From: Marchantia polymorpha subsp. ruderalis
Lineage: Eukaryota; Streptophyta; Marchantiopsida; Marchantiales; Marchantiaceae
NCBI GenBank assembly: GCA_037833965.1
Contig: AP031353.1
Coordinates: 15,688,501 to 15,752,500 of the forward strand
Reading direction: 5' to 3'
Length of the DNA: 64,000 bases
Position 1 is the stretch's first letter. Each line of letters begins with the position of its first letter. The notes under the pieces were generated by a model. The model saw only the letters and a program-made list of their open reading frames with translations, had not been told where the DNA came from and searched no databases. Positions 1 through 12,425 of this stretch are shown in pieces. Both the position numbers and the translations under genes were made by a program.

Positions 1-583
1 CGCTCAGACCCAGGCCTGCTCACTCACCCCACACCATGAAGCCAATGCCATTGCAACCGCCTTGTGAGCTGATTAATCCTTAAACGCTCAGGCTCAGCTT
101 CGAATGTATCTTGTCACCTGCCAGCCAGCTGCATTCACTACCGTGGACACTGCTGCACATGCTTGCCTTCGGTGTTTCTAGGATCATGCGGTGGCTTTGA
201 CCTTCTGTCCTGCCACAGTTTCCGAATCATCGTCGTCCAAGCATCATATCATCATGATCATCTGTACCACACCATAATCAGTGAACCCGATGTGGAAGAT
301 AAAAATATGTTTTGCTGGTGGAGAAACGGAGCCCATGCATTCGTCCAAGCATTGTCTTCTCGTATCTATGGAATTCGCGTCATACGCAAGCATCAATCAG
401 AAAGCAGTGCATGATTGCGAACATGTGAGCTTCGTGGATCAACTGTGTCAGTGTGTAGAATCTGCTCCTGCTTTGGCTTAGATTCTATATCAGAAATTCA
501 TCACTCTTTCTTCATAGATTTCATCCCGAGTAAGAGCTACTACTGAGCGACTGAATAAGTACTCAATTTGATCAAATAGAGAT

Positions 584-624
584 TATTTTGCATTATTATC
601 TCATAGAGATAATAATGCAAAATA
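584..624. repeat. Perfect 18-bp hairpin, 5-nt loop
   Basis: Bases 584-601 are exactly complementary, in inverted order, to 607-624, with loop CATAG. The corresponding place in copy 2 (about 8770-8820) is not palindromic, so the hairpin arose or survived only in copy 1. It is too short for a plant microRNA precursor. Its origin is unknown. Confidence 0.85.
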
Positions 625-2199
625 CAACTCCATTCCACATTTAAATACAAGTCTGATCAAAATCCATACGATCAAAAGTCGACTCAGGAGATTCACTTTA
701 ATAACATTTGATAGTAGTTGCAGTGTGGATATGGTGATATAGAATTCTGAAAGCTGCTGCTCTGTATACACGCGCTTTTGAGCGAAGTCGTCACTACTTG
801 TGTGTACTTTTATCGCGCAGGACCGGTCGGCCTAGCGCTAAACCAGGCTCGTACCCCCTCCCCGTACATAGTAATCCCCGCAGCTTATAATATGATTTCT
901 GAATTGAGCGCGCTTCGCGTTATGACTTAACGTCCCAGTGTCATCGAATTCTGAGCAATGGGAAGTTGATGAGATACAGATTTCTCATCAAAGCCATAAG
1001 GCCTGATAATATCCGAGGGCCCTGAACACGCTGACAATACTGAGTGTCTACTTGTATGACTGCTGGAGAGCTACAGGAGTCAAGTTGATGTCCCATCCTT
1101 TTTGGTTTTCTACTTGACCCCGATTTTATGGCTACCCACACAAAGTATATTCACTGTTTAGTTGCACTAGGTCTCTACATACAAACATGACAAATAAGAT
1201 ATCACAAGTGACAGAAGCTTCAAGTCCCTCTCAACAACTTGAGTGGAATAAAAGTCCACGAAAGATACTATGCAGAATCTTTCTAGAAGATGAAATGAAA
1301 GTAAAAACGAAAAAATGGTAAAAAGTGGCGCAGATACTGCGCTCACTTCCGAACGTGAGTTTCATTCTTTCATTACATTAAAATGAACGAGTTGATATTC
1401 CGCGCATCATCCCATAAATGTGACTCTTTCTTATGGTTTAATGCATTTGAGTTCATGTAGCTAGGAATGTCCAGCTCATTGATGAGCTTCACAGAGACGA
1501 ATAAAGTCCACTGTTCGCATCAATTGGAATAGTGAGCTCGTTTACTGTCTGAAATCACAGGGTTTCCCCATACTCATACAGTTTATAAATTCATGTTATT
1601 CCAGGTCGAACCGAGTGCGATGATAGTCTATGAACAAGATGTAGAAGATTGCGGGTGACGAGAGCTCCTGACTTGAACCTATAGTTGAAAAGTGATTGGT
1701 CGGTTGATCTACATATTTTATTTCCTTGTTTTGTGGGTCTTTTCTCCGACGTGGAAAATCTCATGGATAGGAATCTTGTTTGAAGGTCGAGCAGCCCAAT
1801 CTTTAGCGCATGTAGTTAGTGATATTTAAATGAATCTCAATTAATCATTCCCTAATGTTATGGCCAAAAAAAGGTGGCATTGAAGTATGCTGCTTCAACG
1901 AAATTGTCAAGAAATGTTATTCTCAATTATAAATCTCTTCTAGATTTAAGAAGATTTCCAATAGAGTTGTGCCTAACCATTGCAGCGAATAATCCAAAAT
2001 CCCAAATCCAAGATTAGTATACATAATTCAGTTTCCTTTCTCTATCCTAAGCCTTCTATGATAAAAATGGTACATGCCTATGGTTTCAATGTGTACCTTC
2101 CTCAGCGTGTAAGCAACATGAATTCTGAAGGATCATGTAGGATTAAAAACTTTAATTCATTATTACAATTTTTGTCTAGTTTTCTTTATCAATGATAAA

Positions 2200-2890
2200 C
2201 AGACATTTTACATAAAAAGTTTTATTTCCTATAGACAGATATTTAATATAACATTGTATCAAAATATAGATTACCAATACATTGTTTTGAAAGTCAATAA
2301 TAGTATGACATTTCATTTTCATACTAATATCAAATAGTTTAAACATAAAACATCTACATCAAAATGGTTTTTTTTTTTAAATTTACTTAAGTATAAATCA
2401 GGAGGAATTAATTTTACTCAGATAAATCAACCAATTTTAAGCATAGATATGTAGAAGATCTTGTATAAGATTCTTTGCAAAAAAGTTAGTATTTTGATGA
2501 AGTTTTTTAGTTGATTTATTTTCAGATTTGTATAGATTTTTTTAACAGTCTTATTACTGAATAATATTGATTTTCAAATTACATATGTATAATTATTATA
2601 ATCAATATATATAATTACATTTCTAGAATTATAATTGAAGGAGCAAGAGTTATACTCATCAAGAGTAGGAATCTTATGAAAAAAAAAAAATTTCTGTAAT
2701 AGAAAATATATAATCACACCGTATCAAAGAATAGATTACCAATGCATAACTTTGAAATTCAATGATATGACTGTTGATTTTTATTTTCATATCAAATAGT
2801 TTAACATTACAAAATTACAAAAATTTAATGTTTTCTCAGTAATTAACTTAAGTATAAAATACAAATTGCTAATTTCTAAAAAATAAATTG
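2200..2890. repeat. Internal direct repeat, period about 465 bp
   Basis: About 2250-2395 and about 2715-2860 are similar. Both run through the words GTATCAAA, ATAGATTACCAAT, TTTGAAA, TATCAAATAGTTTA and CTTAAGTATAAA in the same order. A third relative lies in copy 2 of the segmental duplication at about 9935-10110. The unit has no coding capacity that I can see. Confidence 0.7.
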
Positions 2891-3614
2891 ATTCCATGCA
2901 GAGCTATGTAAGAGATGTTATATACGATGCTTGCAATAAAAAAATAGTAATCTTTCATGACAATTTGTTTGATTTTGGCCAAAATGTAGCTTGGATTCTT
3001 AATTCAAATATTTTTAAAGCATTTTTTTCACTTCGTGTAAATTTTTGAATAAAATTTAATGTCATATAAAAGATTGATATATTATATATTGACATATTGA
3101 ATATATTTATTTTTATTACATTTCAAAAAAATTCGATTAATTTTGATCCAAATTACTTTTTGATTCTGAGAATATAATTTATAAACGTCAACAATCCATT
3201 TATTGTCGTTTTGTTTGAAGATGTTACTCACAAAAATTTCATGTTGAGCATCATATTCTTTGCCTCTTTCATCAATAGAAAAGGATTAAAATTACTTGTA
3301 CATTGGCAAGACTATAAAGTAAGCAACAAACTTGAAAAAATGCAGCTAAGTTTGATAACCCTCCCAAAATGATAAAAAAAAACTTTCTACAATATCCATG
3401 AAAATCTAGTTTCAAAGATGTTTGAATCCAAGACGTATGAGCTAACATCAACACTGAATCATACTGTAGTCATGTGATTATCACATTGACTTCTTGTAAT
3501 ATTTTCTTGCTTTCTATTTTTGATAGATAAATAGAATAATATGAGGTAATTGTTGCTTGGAGGAGGAATAATGTCACAATCGTGAAAAACGCAGTTAACT
3601 TCAGAAATATAGTG

Positions 3615-3760
3615 GTGGTGACTCTTTTCAACTTCAGAATCCTTGTGACATACACAGCCAACCTCGGAGTTCTTGTAGCGATGACGGTACTTCTTTCCAA
3701 CTTCAAAGTTCTAGGTTGATGACGGCGCTTCTTTTCAACTTCTTAGTCCTAGTGGCATTT
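3615..3760. repeat. Three imperfect tandem repeats of about 40 bp
   Basis: The motif CTTTYCAACTTC followed by a variant of AGTTCTAG recurs at about 3624, 3690 and 3733. The last two are preceded by GATGACGG. The stretch is richer in GC than its surroundings and lacks a clear partner in copy 2, so it is either an insertion in copy 1 or a loss from copy 2. Confidence 0.6.
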
Positions 3761-5125
3761 TAATAATCCTAGTAGTCCTTGGTCTTGCTTGGAGTATATG
3801 TAAAGAGTGTCGAGACATTATCTCCCACTCTTCGTTAACACAAGTTGTACTTGTTTTTTTTAATCATTGATACTACTTCTAGTTTTCACACTTTAATTGT
3901 TATTCAAAGTCTTGTGAGAAGAATCTCCTCACTTTTGATCTATTTTGATTTTCTTGGAGGTATGTCCTCAATCTAGTCCTTTGTTTAATCATAGAAATGC
4001 CGTTCGCAACACACATACATAATTGTAATCATATTTTTAATTGGTATTTTTGGGGATAAAAGTAGCATTTTTGATAGTTTTTGCATTTAATAGTAACAAT
4101 TTTGATTGCAAATTTATGTTCAAATGAGTTTATTGATATCATACTTTTTCTATAAATATATTTTTTGAGTACATAATGTTGTTCAATTTGTAAATGTATG
4201 ACAATCTGATTGTTATAATGTTTAATATAACAACAATGTAAGTTGGGATGTGATCTGTAGATGCATCATAAAAAATTTCAACTTTAGATATGACGCAATA
4301 AGATAATAAGTATCACATTATGAACTCATTTGGATTAGATTCAACTTGGTGTGATCACATGTCTTAAATATAGTAATACATTTTCAGCAGAGTTTTTTTT
4401 TAAATATTTTTTTAACAGATTGTATTTTACTCTAACCATTTTACTCTAACTAATTTAAGTGTGATGAGATAATGAAAATTTATGTTTCATGATATTAAAT
4501 TTAGCATCACTCTTAAGTTAAAATTAAAACATTATGCTAGCTGTATATTGATAAGTTTTTTCAATTATCAGAGAAACTAATCTTCGACATTCAAAATCTG
4601 AGATAAAATTTCAGCTCTATTTTTTGGAATTGACATAGCTGATTTCAATCACTGTAATAATTATAAAAAATTGCTGAAAAGAAATACAAGTCTATGCTAT
4701 TATAGATTGATACTCATGACCATCTAGAAATATGAAATCTCAAAATAAATTAATTAAAATGTGGAGTTGTAATTATTATATACAATATCATGTTTCATCT
4801 TAACATAGTATAATCCTTTTTCTTAAATGCCATTGCAAGTGATTTATCATATTTTTTGAAGAATTAAATAAAATAAAATGTTTTATGAATGTCAAGCATT
4901 TAATGTTTGGCTGACTCAGAATTGTAGCATAACATATTTGATATTCAATTTTCCTAATGTAATTTTTTCTAAGTATGTACAATTTTATCTATCAAAATTA
5001 ATTTTTATGGTTTTTGTTGGAGGAAACTCAATTTTAGAACATAAAAAATGTACGAGAGAGTTCGGAACTTAAACCTTTACAAGAAAACGTAGCGTTTACA
5101 ATAGAGTTTAGGTAGCCATGTTTCA

Positions 5126-5151
5126 GGAGAGAGAGAGAGAGAGAGAGAGAA
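5126..5151. repeat. (GA)n microsatellite
   Basis: About twelve uninterrupted GA dinucleotides lie just beyond the right end of segmental copy 1. The rest of 5071-5891 is moderately GC-rich spacer downstream of the lipase gene, and I see no further gene in it. Confidence 0.95.
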
Positions 5152-5891
5152 TCTATGTACTTTGGGCTGTTGGTGGGGTCCTCTATAGTCTCTGATGGCC
5201 TTTGGTTGGTGCTGCAGAAGATGTTATCGTCTATGCTTGTGATCTGGTCTTCGTTCCATGCCTCTCCGAATTCCTATCCGTAATTATCTCCCCAATTACT
5301 CTTCCGTTGAACCAGTAGGAACTGTGATACAGTCTCAGTACAGTCTCCTACAAAACTCCCTGGCAGCATACTACCTTCAAGGTTTGAGAAATTGACTTTC
5401 AATTCGAGCTTCATGTGACTTTGTCAAGAACATCAACAAACTCAAGTGCACACTACACGTGATGCAACTGTGTAAATAACCTAGCTCGATCGAAATTGGA
5501 CCCAACTTTTATCCCCCTGGAAAGAAATTCTTTTGGGCAATGTACCCTTCTAATTTAATAGCTTCAAAGTTCCTGTCTGCCGCCGAGGAACTGGAGAATC
5601 GGAATAATAGAGGCCTTGGAGAATGCCATACGACAAACCTCTACGCTGCACACACGAAATTTACACATCACGCACTTCTTTCTGTTTTTCCTAGCAGATC
5701 CTGATATAAGCACAAGTGGTTGTGGAATCCCTCATGAGAAATTACTTGATCGGAGGCTTCGGCCCCGGTCGCGTCTGCGTCGAGAATCGGGAACGTAGTG
5801 CAGGGAACACTGTAACATGGAGAGTGCTGAGGCTGCGGTCCTCTTAGCTTGGCAGAGTCCAATCAATTTTCGGCCTTCGGCCCATGCCCTT

Positions 5892-7306
5892 CTATGTATG
5901 AGGCCATGGGATAAGTTTGGCCTGCATGAATTCATATGAGAGATGTGGATCCATCCAGTTCCACAACTTGTGTGCTGAAATGGGCTGGAGCAGGGGTGTC
6001 TCAATCATAACCAAATGTGCAGAAGGAAACAGATGAAACGACTCCGTCTCTCCCAGAAACTTCTTGCTACACTCGTTCACGGAAGAATACCATTTCGTCC
6101 GATCCTCATCGACGGTTCCGTGGATTGCTTTCCTGAAGTGTGAGAGAAACTTACAGCAGACGAAGTCATGTTTGTTCACATAGAGATACGGAGACCAATT
6201 GGCTTCGGCCAGTGTAATGAACTCCGCTAATGCTCTGCTTCTCCTGTCGGTGTCGGGCTCTGCATTGAGAACTTTCCTCCCGAAGCGCTTACCAGCTTCA
6301 TAGAGTTTTTCACCCTTGGCCGCAAATGCCTTGATCATAACGCGTTTCACAGCATGTGCACAGGTGCGCGCCAGCGATTCCAGAGTATTGAATGGAGGAT
6401 TGAAGAAGTGGCCCTCGACCAGACAGCCCTCCAGTGCCAACCTTCGACAGACCAGCAAGCCCGCTGCGGCCCCGAGTGAATGACCGGTCACGTTCACGTT
6501 GCAGTACCCATGTTCCTTACCGAGACGCCTGACCACAGCGTGCAGAATTGTGATCAAATTTGAAGAGTTCAGTTTCTCCACAACGATCTTGTAATCGTTT
6601 TGGAGATCCGCCCAAGCCGATGGCTCAGTTCCCCGGATGGCGACTACCCAGTCTGGAGCCTCGGCTGAAGGCCTCTCTTTATTCCGTCGGAAGACACCGA
6701 AGTACTTGTTGTTACGCTCATCCTGCAGTTCTGCACAACCATTTATTTTTTGCCTCAGTCAAGCAAGGTCGGATTCAGATGGGGTTCAGGTCGAGATGGA
6801 TCACGTGAGTCCGATACAACACGCACCTTTTGCATAGAGATGAAGCTCGTCCTTGGTCAATATTGACTCCAACGGGAGCAGATGATAGTGCACCCTGGTC
6901 CACCATTCCTCGCATTCTTTTTCAGGTTTGCCATTGAACCTGTCGTACATCCCATAGATCAGCCTTCCGTGGATCACACGTTTCTTGATCTTCCGCACTC
7001 TTGCGTCACTGTCATGATCATGGGCAGAAATTGAGCTTAATCAGTTATACCATATCTTAGACGCCAAACTTTCTGGCCTTCTTCCAATACACGTAACTAT
7101 TTCTCATGTCTATGAAACGAAGATTAGTGCAGGAAGTATCGGAACTCAGAGTCTAAACAGTCTTCTTACTCTTGTTGATCGTTTGCGTGAAAGATCAGTT
7201 CTGGATCGTTCTTCTTTGCTTGACTCTTCTTTCTAATATTATATGCTACATGTACGTACGCCCCAAAGACGATCCCACCACCCACAAGTGCACTCACAGA
7301 GCCCAT
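5892..7306 (-). CDS. Class 3 lipase-like alpha/beta hydrolase, At4g10955 type, with N-terminal membrane anchor
   Basis: A predicted esterase or lipase of 385 aa; the substrate is unknown. Three exons read on the minus strand: 7306-7170, 7008-6827 and 6730-5892. The introns have GT-AG ends (donors GTAAGA and GTGCGT) and the phases agree (2, then 1). Exon 1 opens with an ATG followed by a hydrophobic stretch (about residues 5-24) and then a basic cluster, which looks like a signal anchor. The region around residues 60-85 (GRLIYGMYDR, EEWWTRVHYH) resembles the N-terminal part of the plant At4g10955 family. VVAIRGTE, at about residues 139-146, is the strand and oxyanion region. The nucleophile elbow GHSLGA has its Ser at about 191. 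Candidate catalytic Asp and His lie in VNKHDFVC and SAHLVMIE. HFFNPPF matches the family. The gene lies between two copies of a segmental duplication, which suggests a paralogue left of the window. I am sure of the fold and the last exon, and somewhat less sure of exon 1. Confidence 0.85.
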
Positions 7307-7636
7307 GGTCTGGTCACTGAGAAGGATACGAAGGAGTCAATAATGATCATGCTCTAGGTGGCAGCTCACTAGGTCCCCAGCTTATCACCGGAATTGTTTA
7401 ATTCTCTTCGCTGGGCCATGCATTCCCTTCTCTGCAACCTTCGAACAACTTAGAACCATGATAACTTGTCACAATCCAACAGAGCTTCCACTCATTCGTT
7501 TGCGAGAACGACGAATTCCACACATCGCAGAGTTCCTAGTCGTTCAAACCACGTGTCAAAGTGATTGGGATGGTCGTCAATCGTCATGAGCGAGTGGCGT
7601 CTAGACACAATCCCCGTAGAAAGACGTCCTCTTGCG
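7307..7636. other. Upstream region of the lipase gene
   Basis: These 330 bases separate the lipase ATG from the recognisable start of segmental copy 2. They should hold the promoter and 5' UTR. I see no clear TATA box or other defined element. Window base 1 corresponds to about 7637, so copy 1 begins at the equivalent upstream position. Confidence 0.4.
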
Positions 7637-9387
7637 CCGCCCGGACATAGGCCTGCTCGCTCACCCCACACCATGAAGCCACTGCCATTGCTACCGGCTC
7701 GTGAGCTGATTAATCCTCAAACGCTCAGGCTCAGCTTCGAATGTATCGAATGTATCCAGCCAGCTGCATTCTCAACCGTGGTCACTGCTGTATCATATGC
7801 TGCACATGCTTGCCTTCGTTGTTTCTAGGATCACGCGGTGGCTTTGACCTGTGGGGGCTTTGACCTTCTGTCCTTCGTCCAATCATCCCCGGAGCCGGTG
7901 GACGGACTGCTGGTCAAGATTGCATGGAATGGAGTGTCAACTGAGTCTTCTCAGAGGCGCTAGATATACGGATAGCCTTGAAAATCGACGTGGCTATCAC
8001 GCGTACTTATCCATCCGACTGTCAAAACTTCTTATGTTACCACCCGTTCCAGCGCCTGCATGCTCGCAGAGAGCTTTGATGCTTGCACAATAGTGCTTCT
8101 CGTTTAATTTGCGGTGTTCGAAAATGTTCTTGTAATTGGTATCGATCTGAGTGTATTGGCTATCATATATCCTATTTGTGGAGGTAGATAATGTGTGGAC
8201 GTCAGATACTTGTCATACTTGAAGACCTTGTCAAGGACCGAATATTTCATGAATCTCTTGACCAAATTACCGCTTGTTTTCCAGTGTATGTTCTTTCAGA
8301 ATGAGTTTAAGCTGCTAAGGCCATACAACAATTTCTCTATTTCCGCATATCGAGGAAACTGAAAAATCGTACAGTCTAGGAACTCACAGGCGGTACCTGC
8401 GTGTACAAGTTTCCAGCACGGTACAAAAACCGTAGCAGTTGTCCAAATTATCAAGTCCTTCCTATCTGTACCATACCATACTCAGTGTACCCGATGTGGA
8501 AGAAGAAACTATGTCTTTCCTGATGGAGGAACGGAGCCCATACATTCGTCCAAGCATTGTGTTCTTGTATTTGTGGAATTTGCGTCATACGCAAGAATCA
8601 ATCAGAAAACAGTCCATACTGGCAACCATGTGAGCTTCGTGGTCCAACTGTGTCAACGTGTAGAGTCTGCTCCTGCTTTGGCTTAGATTCTATATCAGAA
8701 ATTCATCACGTTTCCTCATAGATATCATCCCGAGCAAGAGCTTTTACTGAGCGACCCAACAAGTAGTCAATTTGATTCAAGAGATTAATTGCAATTTATC
8801 TCTATTTTTAGCATTCGGTTTCATACAACTTTTATCCACATTAAAATACAAGTTCGATCAAAATCCGTACGATGAAAATTCGACTCAGAAGATTCACCCT
8901 AATAACATTTGATTGTAGTTGCAGTGTGGATATGGTAATATAGGATTCTGAAATCTGCTGCTCTTTATACACGCGCTTTTGAGCGAAGTCGTCACTACTT
9001 GTGTGTCCCAGTGTCATCGAATTCTGAGCAATGGGACATTGATGAGATTCAGATCTCTCATCAATGCCAAAAGGCCTGATAATACCTGACGGTTTCAACA
9101 CACTGACAATACTGAGTGTCCACTTGTTTGTTGTGCTGGAGAGCTAAAAGAGTCAAGTTGATGTCCCATAGTTTGTTGTTTTCTACTGGACCCCGATTTT
9201 GTGGGTACCCAAACAAAGTACATTCACTGTTTAGTTGCACTAGTTCTCTACATACGAACATGAGAAGTAACTCGCAAGTGACAGATGTTCAACAACTTGA
9301 GTGGAATAAAAGTCCACGAAAGATACTATGCAGAATCTTTCTAGAAGTTAAAATTAACGTATAACGTGAAAGAAGGTAAAAAGTGAT

Positions 9388-9481
9388 GGACCATTTCTCG
9401 ATTTGTGCGTGTCATCCTTGCGCACTGACCATGCTAATTTTCTCTGTATCTTTCCAATTTTATCGGATGTCCCGAAGGGAC
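9388..9481 (-). ncRNA. U6: U6 spliceosomal snRNA sequence, probably an inserted pseudogene
   Basis: Read on the minus strand, the 94 nt begin GTCCCTTCGGGACATCCG, continue through ATAAAATTGGAA, GATACAGAGAA, ATTAGCATGG and GCGCAAGGATGACACGCAC, and end AAATCGAGAAATGGTCC. This is the whole U6 body, including the ACAGAGA-type box and the AGC region. Compared with the U6 I know, one G is lost in the 5' stem-loop and a few bases differ, including several in the segment after ATTAGCATGG. I see no TATA box or plant upstream sequence element in front. The run of T after the 3' end belongs to the host sequence, because copy 1 has it too. Copy 1 lacks the U6 at the matching place (about 1330). It is therefore most likely a retro-inserted pseudogene in copy 2, not an active Pol III gene. 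Confidence 0.88.
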
Positions 9482-11523
9482 AATGATACTGCGCTCACTT
9501 CCTAATCTGAGTCTCCTTCTTCCAATACACTATGATGAAGAAGTCGATATTCCGGGCATCATTGGGGGTATATGACTATTTCTTATGGTTTAATTTATTT
9601 GAGATTTTGTAGGAAAGAATGTTCAGCTCATTGATGAGCTTCATAAAGTCCACTTTCCACTTGTGGTATCTTTACATCCTTGCGTGATCTTATCTCATGA
9701 CATAGAATTGGGTTTACTAGTAATTGCAAAATGATTATGGTTTAATATTGATAGAAGTGAACTAATCTCCACGTTCTGTGACAAAGGAAATATGAAGAAC
9801 ATGTGTTTGTTACATATCAAGGTATGAATAGTTTCCATAAAACTTTGATTGATCATCAAATTCTTCATCTAGTTTTCTTTTTCAATGATTAATAGACATT
9901 TTATAACCTACGTATTTTTCTACAAATAGATATTTATTGTTCCATCTTATCAAACTATAGATAACCAATTCATAACTTTGAAAGTCAATGAAATGACATT
10001 TGATTTTCATCTTAATATCAAGTAGTTTTAGCATAAAAAACTTAGAATGATTTGGTCATTTTATTTAATACCCTAAAATACTCAACTTAAGTATGTACTT
10101 AAAGTAACTTAATTTACTGACATCAATCAATTAATTTCATGCACAATTGAGTAGAAAATCTTGTATAATATTTTTTTCAAAAAAATATAGTAGTGTAACA
10201 AAAAAATGTAGTTTGACTAAAATTAAGCTTATTCACTTATTTTTGGATTTTTAATAATATATTGTTGTAATAAAAACTAAAGATTTCTAATTAGGATGAA
10301 TGATAAATCAAAATTTATTTCCAGATGTTATAATTCAGAAGTCAACAACAAGAATTATCAAAAGAGGGTTTTGAAAATAATAATTATATAAAAATTTATT
10401 ATTATTCCATTTTTTGGTTTTTTATGACAAAGTATAAGGCACAAACATTTCATGATGAGTTGTTATGTTTTTGCCATTGTTTGTAGATAAGACAAAATAT
10501 TGTATGTTTCATACATTTTTTTTTTATCTTTCATGCAGACTTTTTTTGTTTGTTGATAAATATAGTGATAATTTTACTGATACAAAATAGTGTCGCCTCA
10601 ATTATAATGATTTCTTGATCGATTAAAAAAAAATTCTTTGATCTATGCAAAATAATTGTCAACTTTGCCACTGCAAGTTTCAACATGATTCTAAAAATAA
10701 TCAAACTCTCAATCTTGCAAAATTGCCGTCATTTTTGCTGCTGAAATGAGTACTTTGATCTTGAAAGAACAACCATTTTCACTTTCTAGATTTGAATCGT
10801 CGTTATTGTAATTTTCTTTTTTTTGGTGGTAAGAGTGATAGTTTTTGTCTTAATATCACAGATCATGACATAGATAATTTTACATATAGGGATTTAGGTA
10901 CAAATGAGACACAATAATTAAAGCCAATTGTGCATTCAACAACATTCACATTTGATTGATAGTTAGATTTACTTTCACTTTCTAAACACTTAGCATTCAA
11001 GATAAATTGCAAATTATATATCTGGAGAGTGCAGCAGTGATTATGCAAAGTAGATTTTGAAAATAATGATAGGTTTGGAGGAAGAAAATGAACTTATTTT
11101 AATGATGGATATTATGTCTTAATGAACATTTTCAAAGTTGTAAAAAATGTTGTGATACATTTATGATAATCTATGAAAGTATGCTTCTTGTGAAGTTTCA
11201 CCAATGATGATATATCTTGTGATGCAATACGTATATGCATGAGATTTCAAATTTGTTATGATTGCATTTACTATCATATTATCAATTTCTATCATTATCA
11301 TGATTTAAATTTGATGAAATTTACATCAATGACAACGTTTCAGGCTGTTTTTTTCTCATATAAGAAAATAAAAAATTTATATTTTTCCTAAATATAGTTG
11401 TGATAATTGATTGATTGTTTTTTGGAACAACGGAGCATATTTGATAGGTTTAACATTGAGTATTAACAAAAAGTTACAATTTTTTCTTACAAATGTATGC
11501 TCAAATTAATTTATTTTTATCAT

Positions 11524-11527
<4 letters not shown>

Positions 11528-11554
<27 letters not shown>
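11528..11554. repeat. (TA)n microsatellite
   Basis: An uninterrupted TA run within segmental copy 2. The corresponding place in copy 1 (about 4165) has only a short AT-rich stretch. Confidence 0.95.
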
Positions 11555-12425
11555 TGAGCAAGAGTTTTGTACAATGTATTGATGTATGACAGTTTGAATA
11601 TTATAATGCTTAATTTAACAACAATGTTCTTTGTGTTCTTAGGTGCATAATGAAAAAAAATCTAGTTGAAATAGGGCGCAATAAAATTATAGTATCATGT
11701 TGTGAACTCGTTTAAATTAGATTCAACATGTTGTGATTGCATGTCTTGATTAGAAAATTATCATTTGAACATACTCTTCATTTAAATCTAATTTTTCAAC
11801 AGAATCTCAAAACAATCTTACAATTTGGATAATTTGAATAATATTAAACGTCAAAACAAAAGTAACGTTTTTCAACTTATGAGTGATGATAATTAAAATT
11901 CATCTTTCATGCTATGAAATCTTGCATTATTCTTGAGCACCTTGAAATCAAAACTTTATGCTACCTGAATATTGACAATGCTTTTCAAGTATCAAATAAA
12001 GTATATGAGATTGAACGTCTAAGCTAAATTTCAACGCATATTTTTTAAGATTACATGGTTGATTTAAATCATTACAAAAAATAAAAATAAAATCTCTGAA
12101 AAACATTACAAGTCTATGCAACCAGAGATTGATACTAGAAATTATATATAATAATAAAAATCTAGAATATAAAATTATTTTTTCAAAAGAAATAACATGT
12201 TTTGTAAATTTTTAATCATTACATATATTTGCATAATTTATCCTAACTCAATCAATATAGTCCTTTGTCTTGAATGCCATTGCAAAAAATTAAATGGTTT
12301 AGAAAATAGTATAAAAAATACGTTTTATGAATGTCAAAGATCAGATATTTTGCTGCCTCAGATTTTTGTAGAAAATTTTTCTAATTTTTTTAGCATGGTA
12401 AATGGTAAATGTTAAATGATTTTTT

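Larger units (their letters stand above)
1..5070. repeat. Segmental duplication, copy 1 (AT-rich)
   Basis: This stretch is a diverged direct copy of about 7637-12425. Collinear anchors are visible along its length: bases 9-115 match about 7648-7750 almost base for base, 300-480 match about 8495-8685, 930-1330 match about 9010-9380, 2250-2420 match about 9935-10110, 4190-4380 match about 11570-11760, and 4805-4925 match about 12255-12365. Similarity is high on the left and lower in the AT-rich right part. Indels have accumulated, and about 3470-3990 has no clear partner in copy 2. The copy is cut by the left edge of the window. I see no intact gene in it; its short ORFs are random. Confidence 0.85.
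7637..12425. repeat. Segmental duplication, copy 2 (AT-rich)
   Basis: This is the partner of 1-5070, in the same orientation. Shared landmarks include CACCCCACACCATGAAGCC near the left end (7664), the run through TAGATTCTATATCAGAAATTC (8684), and TTTTATGAATGTCAA near the right end (about 12322). It differs by a U6 insertion (9388-9481), a long TA microsatellite (11528-11554) and many small indels. No intact gene is visible. The lower identity in the right half fits an old duplication in fast-drifting AT-rich DNA. Confidence 0.85.

Noticed and set aside
7492-7674. 60-aa minus ORF upstream of the lipase as an alternative first exon
   Set aside because: It ends in a stop with no useful donor, and the matching sequence in copy 1 has an early TGA. 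The exon at 7306-7170 fits the phase.
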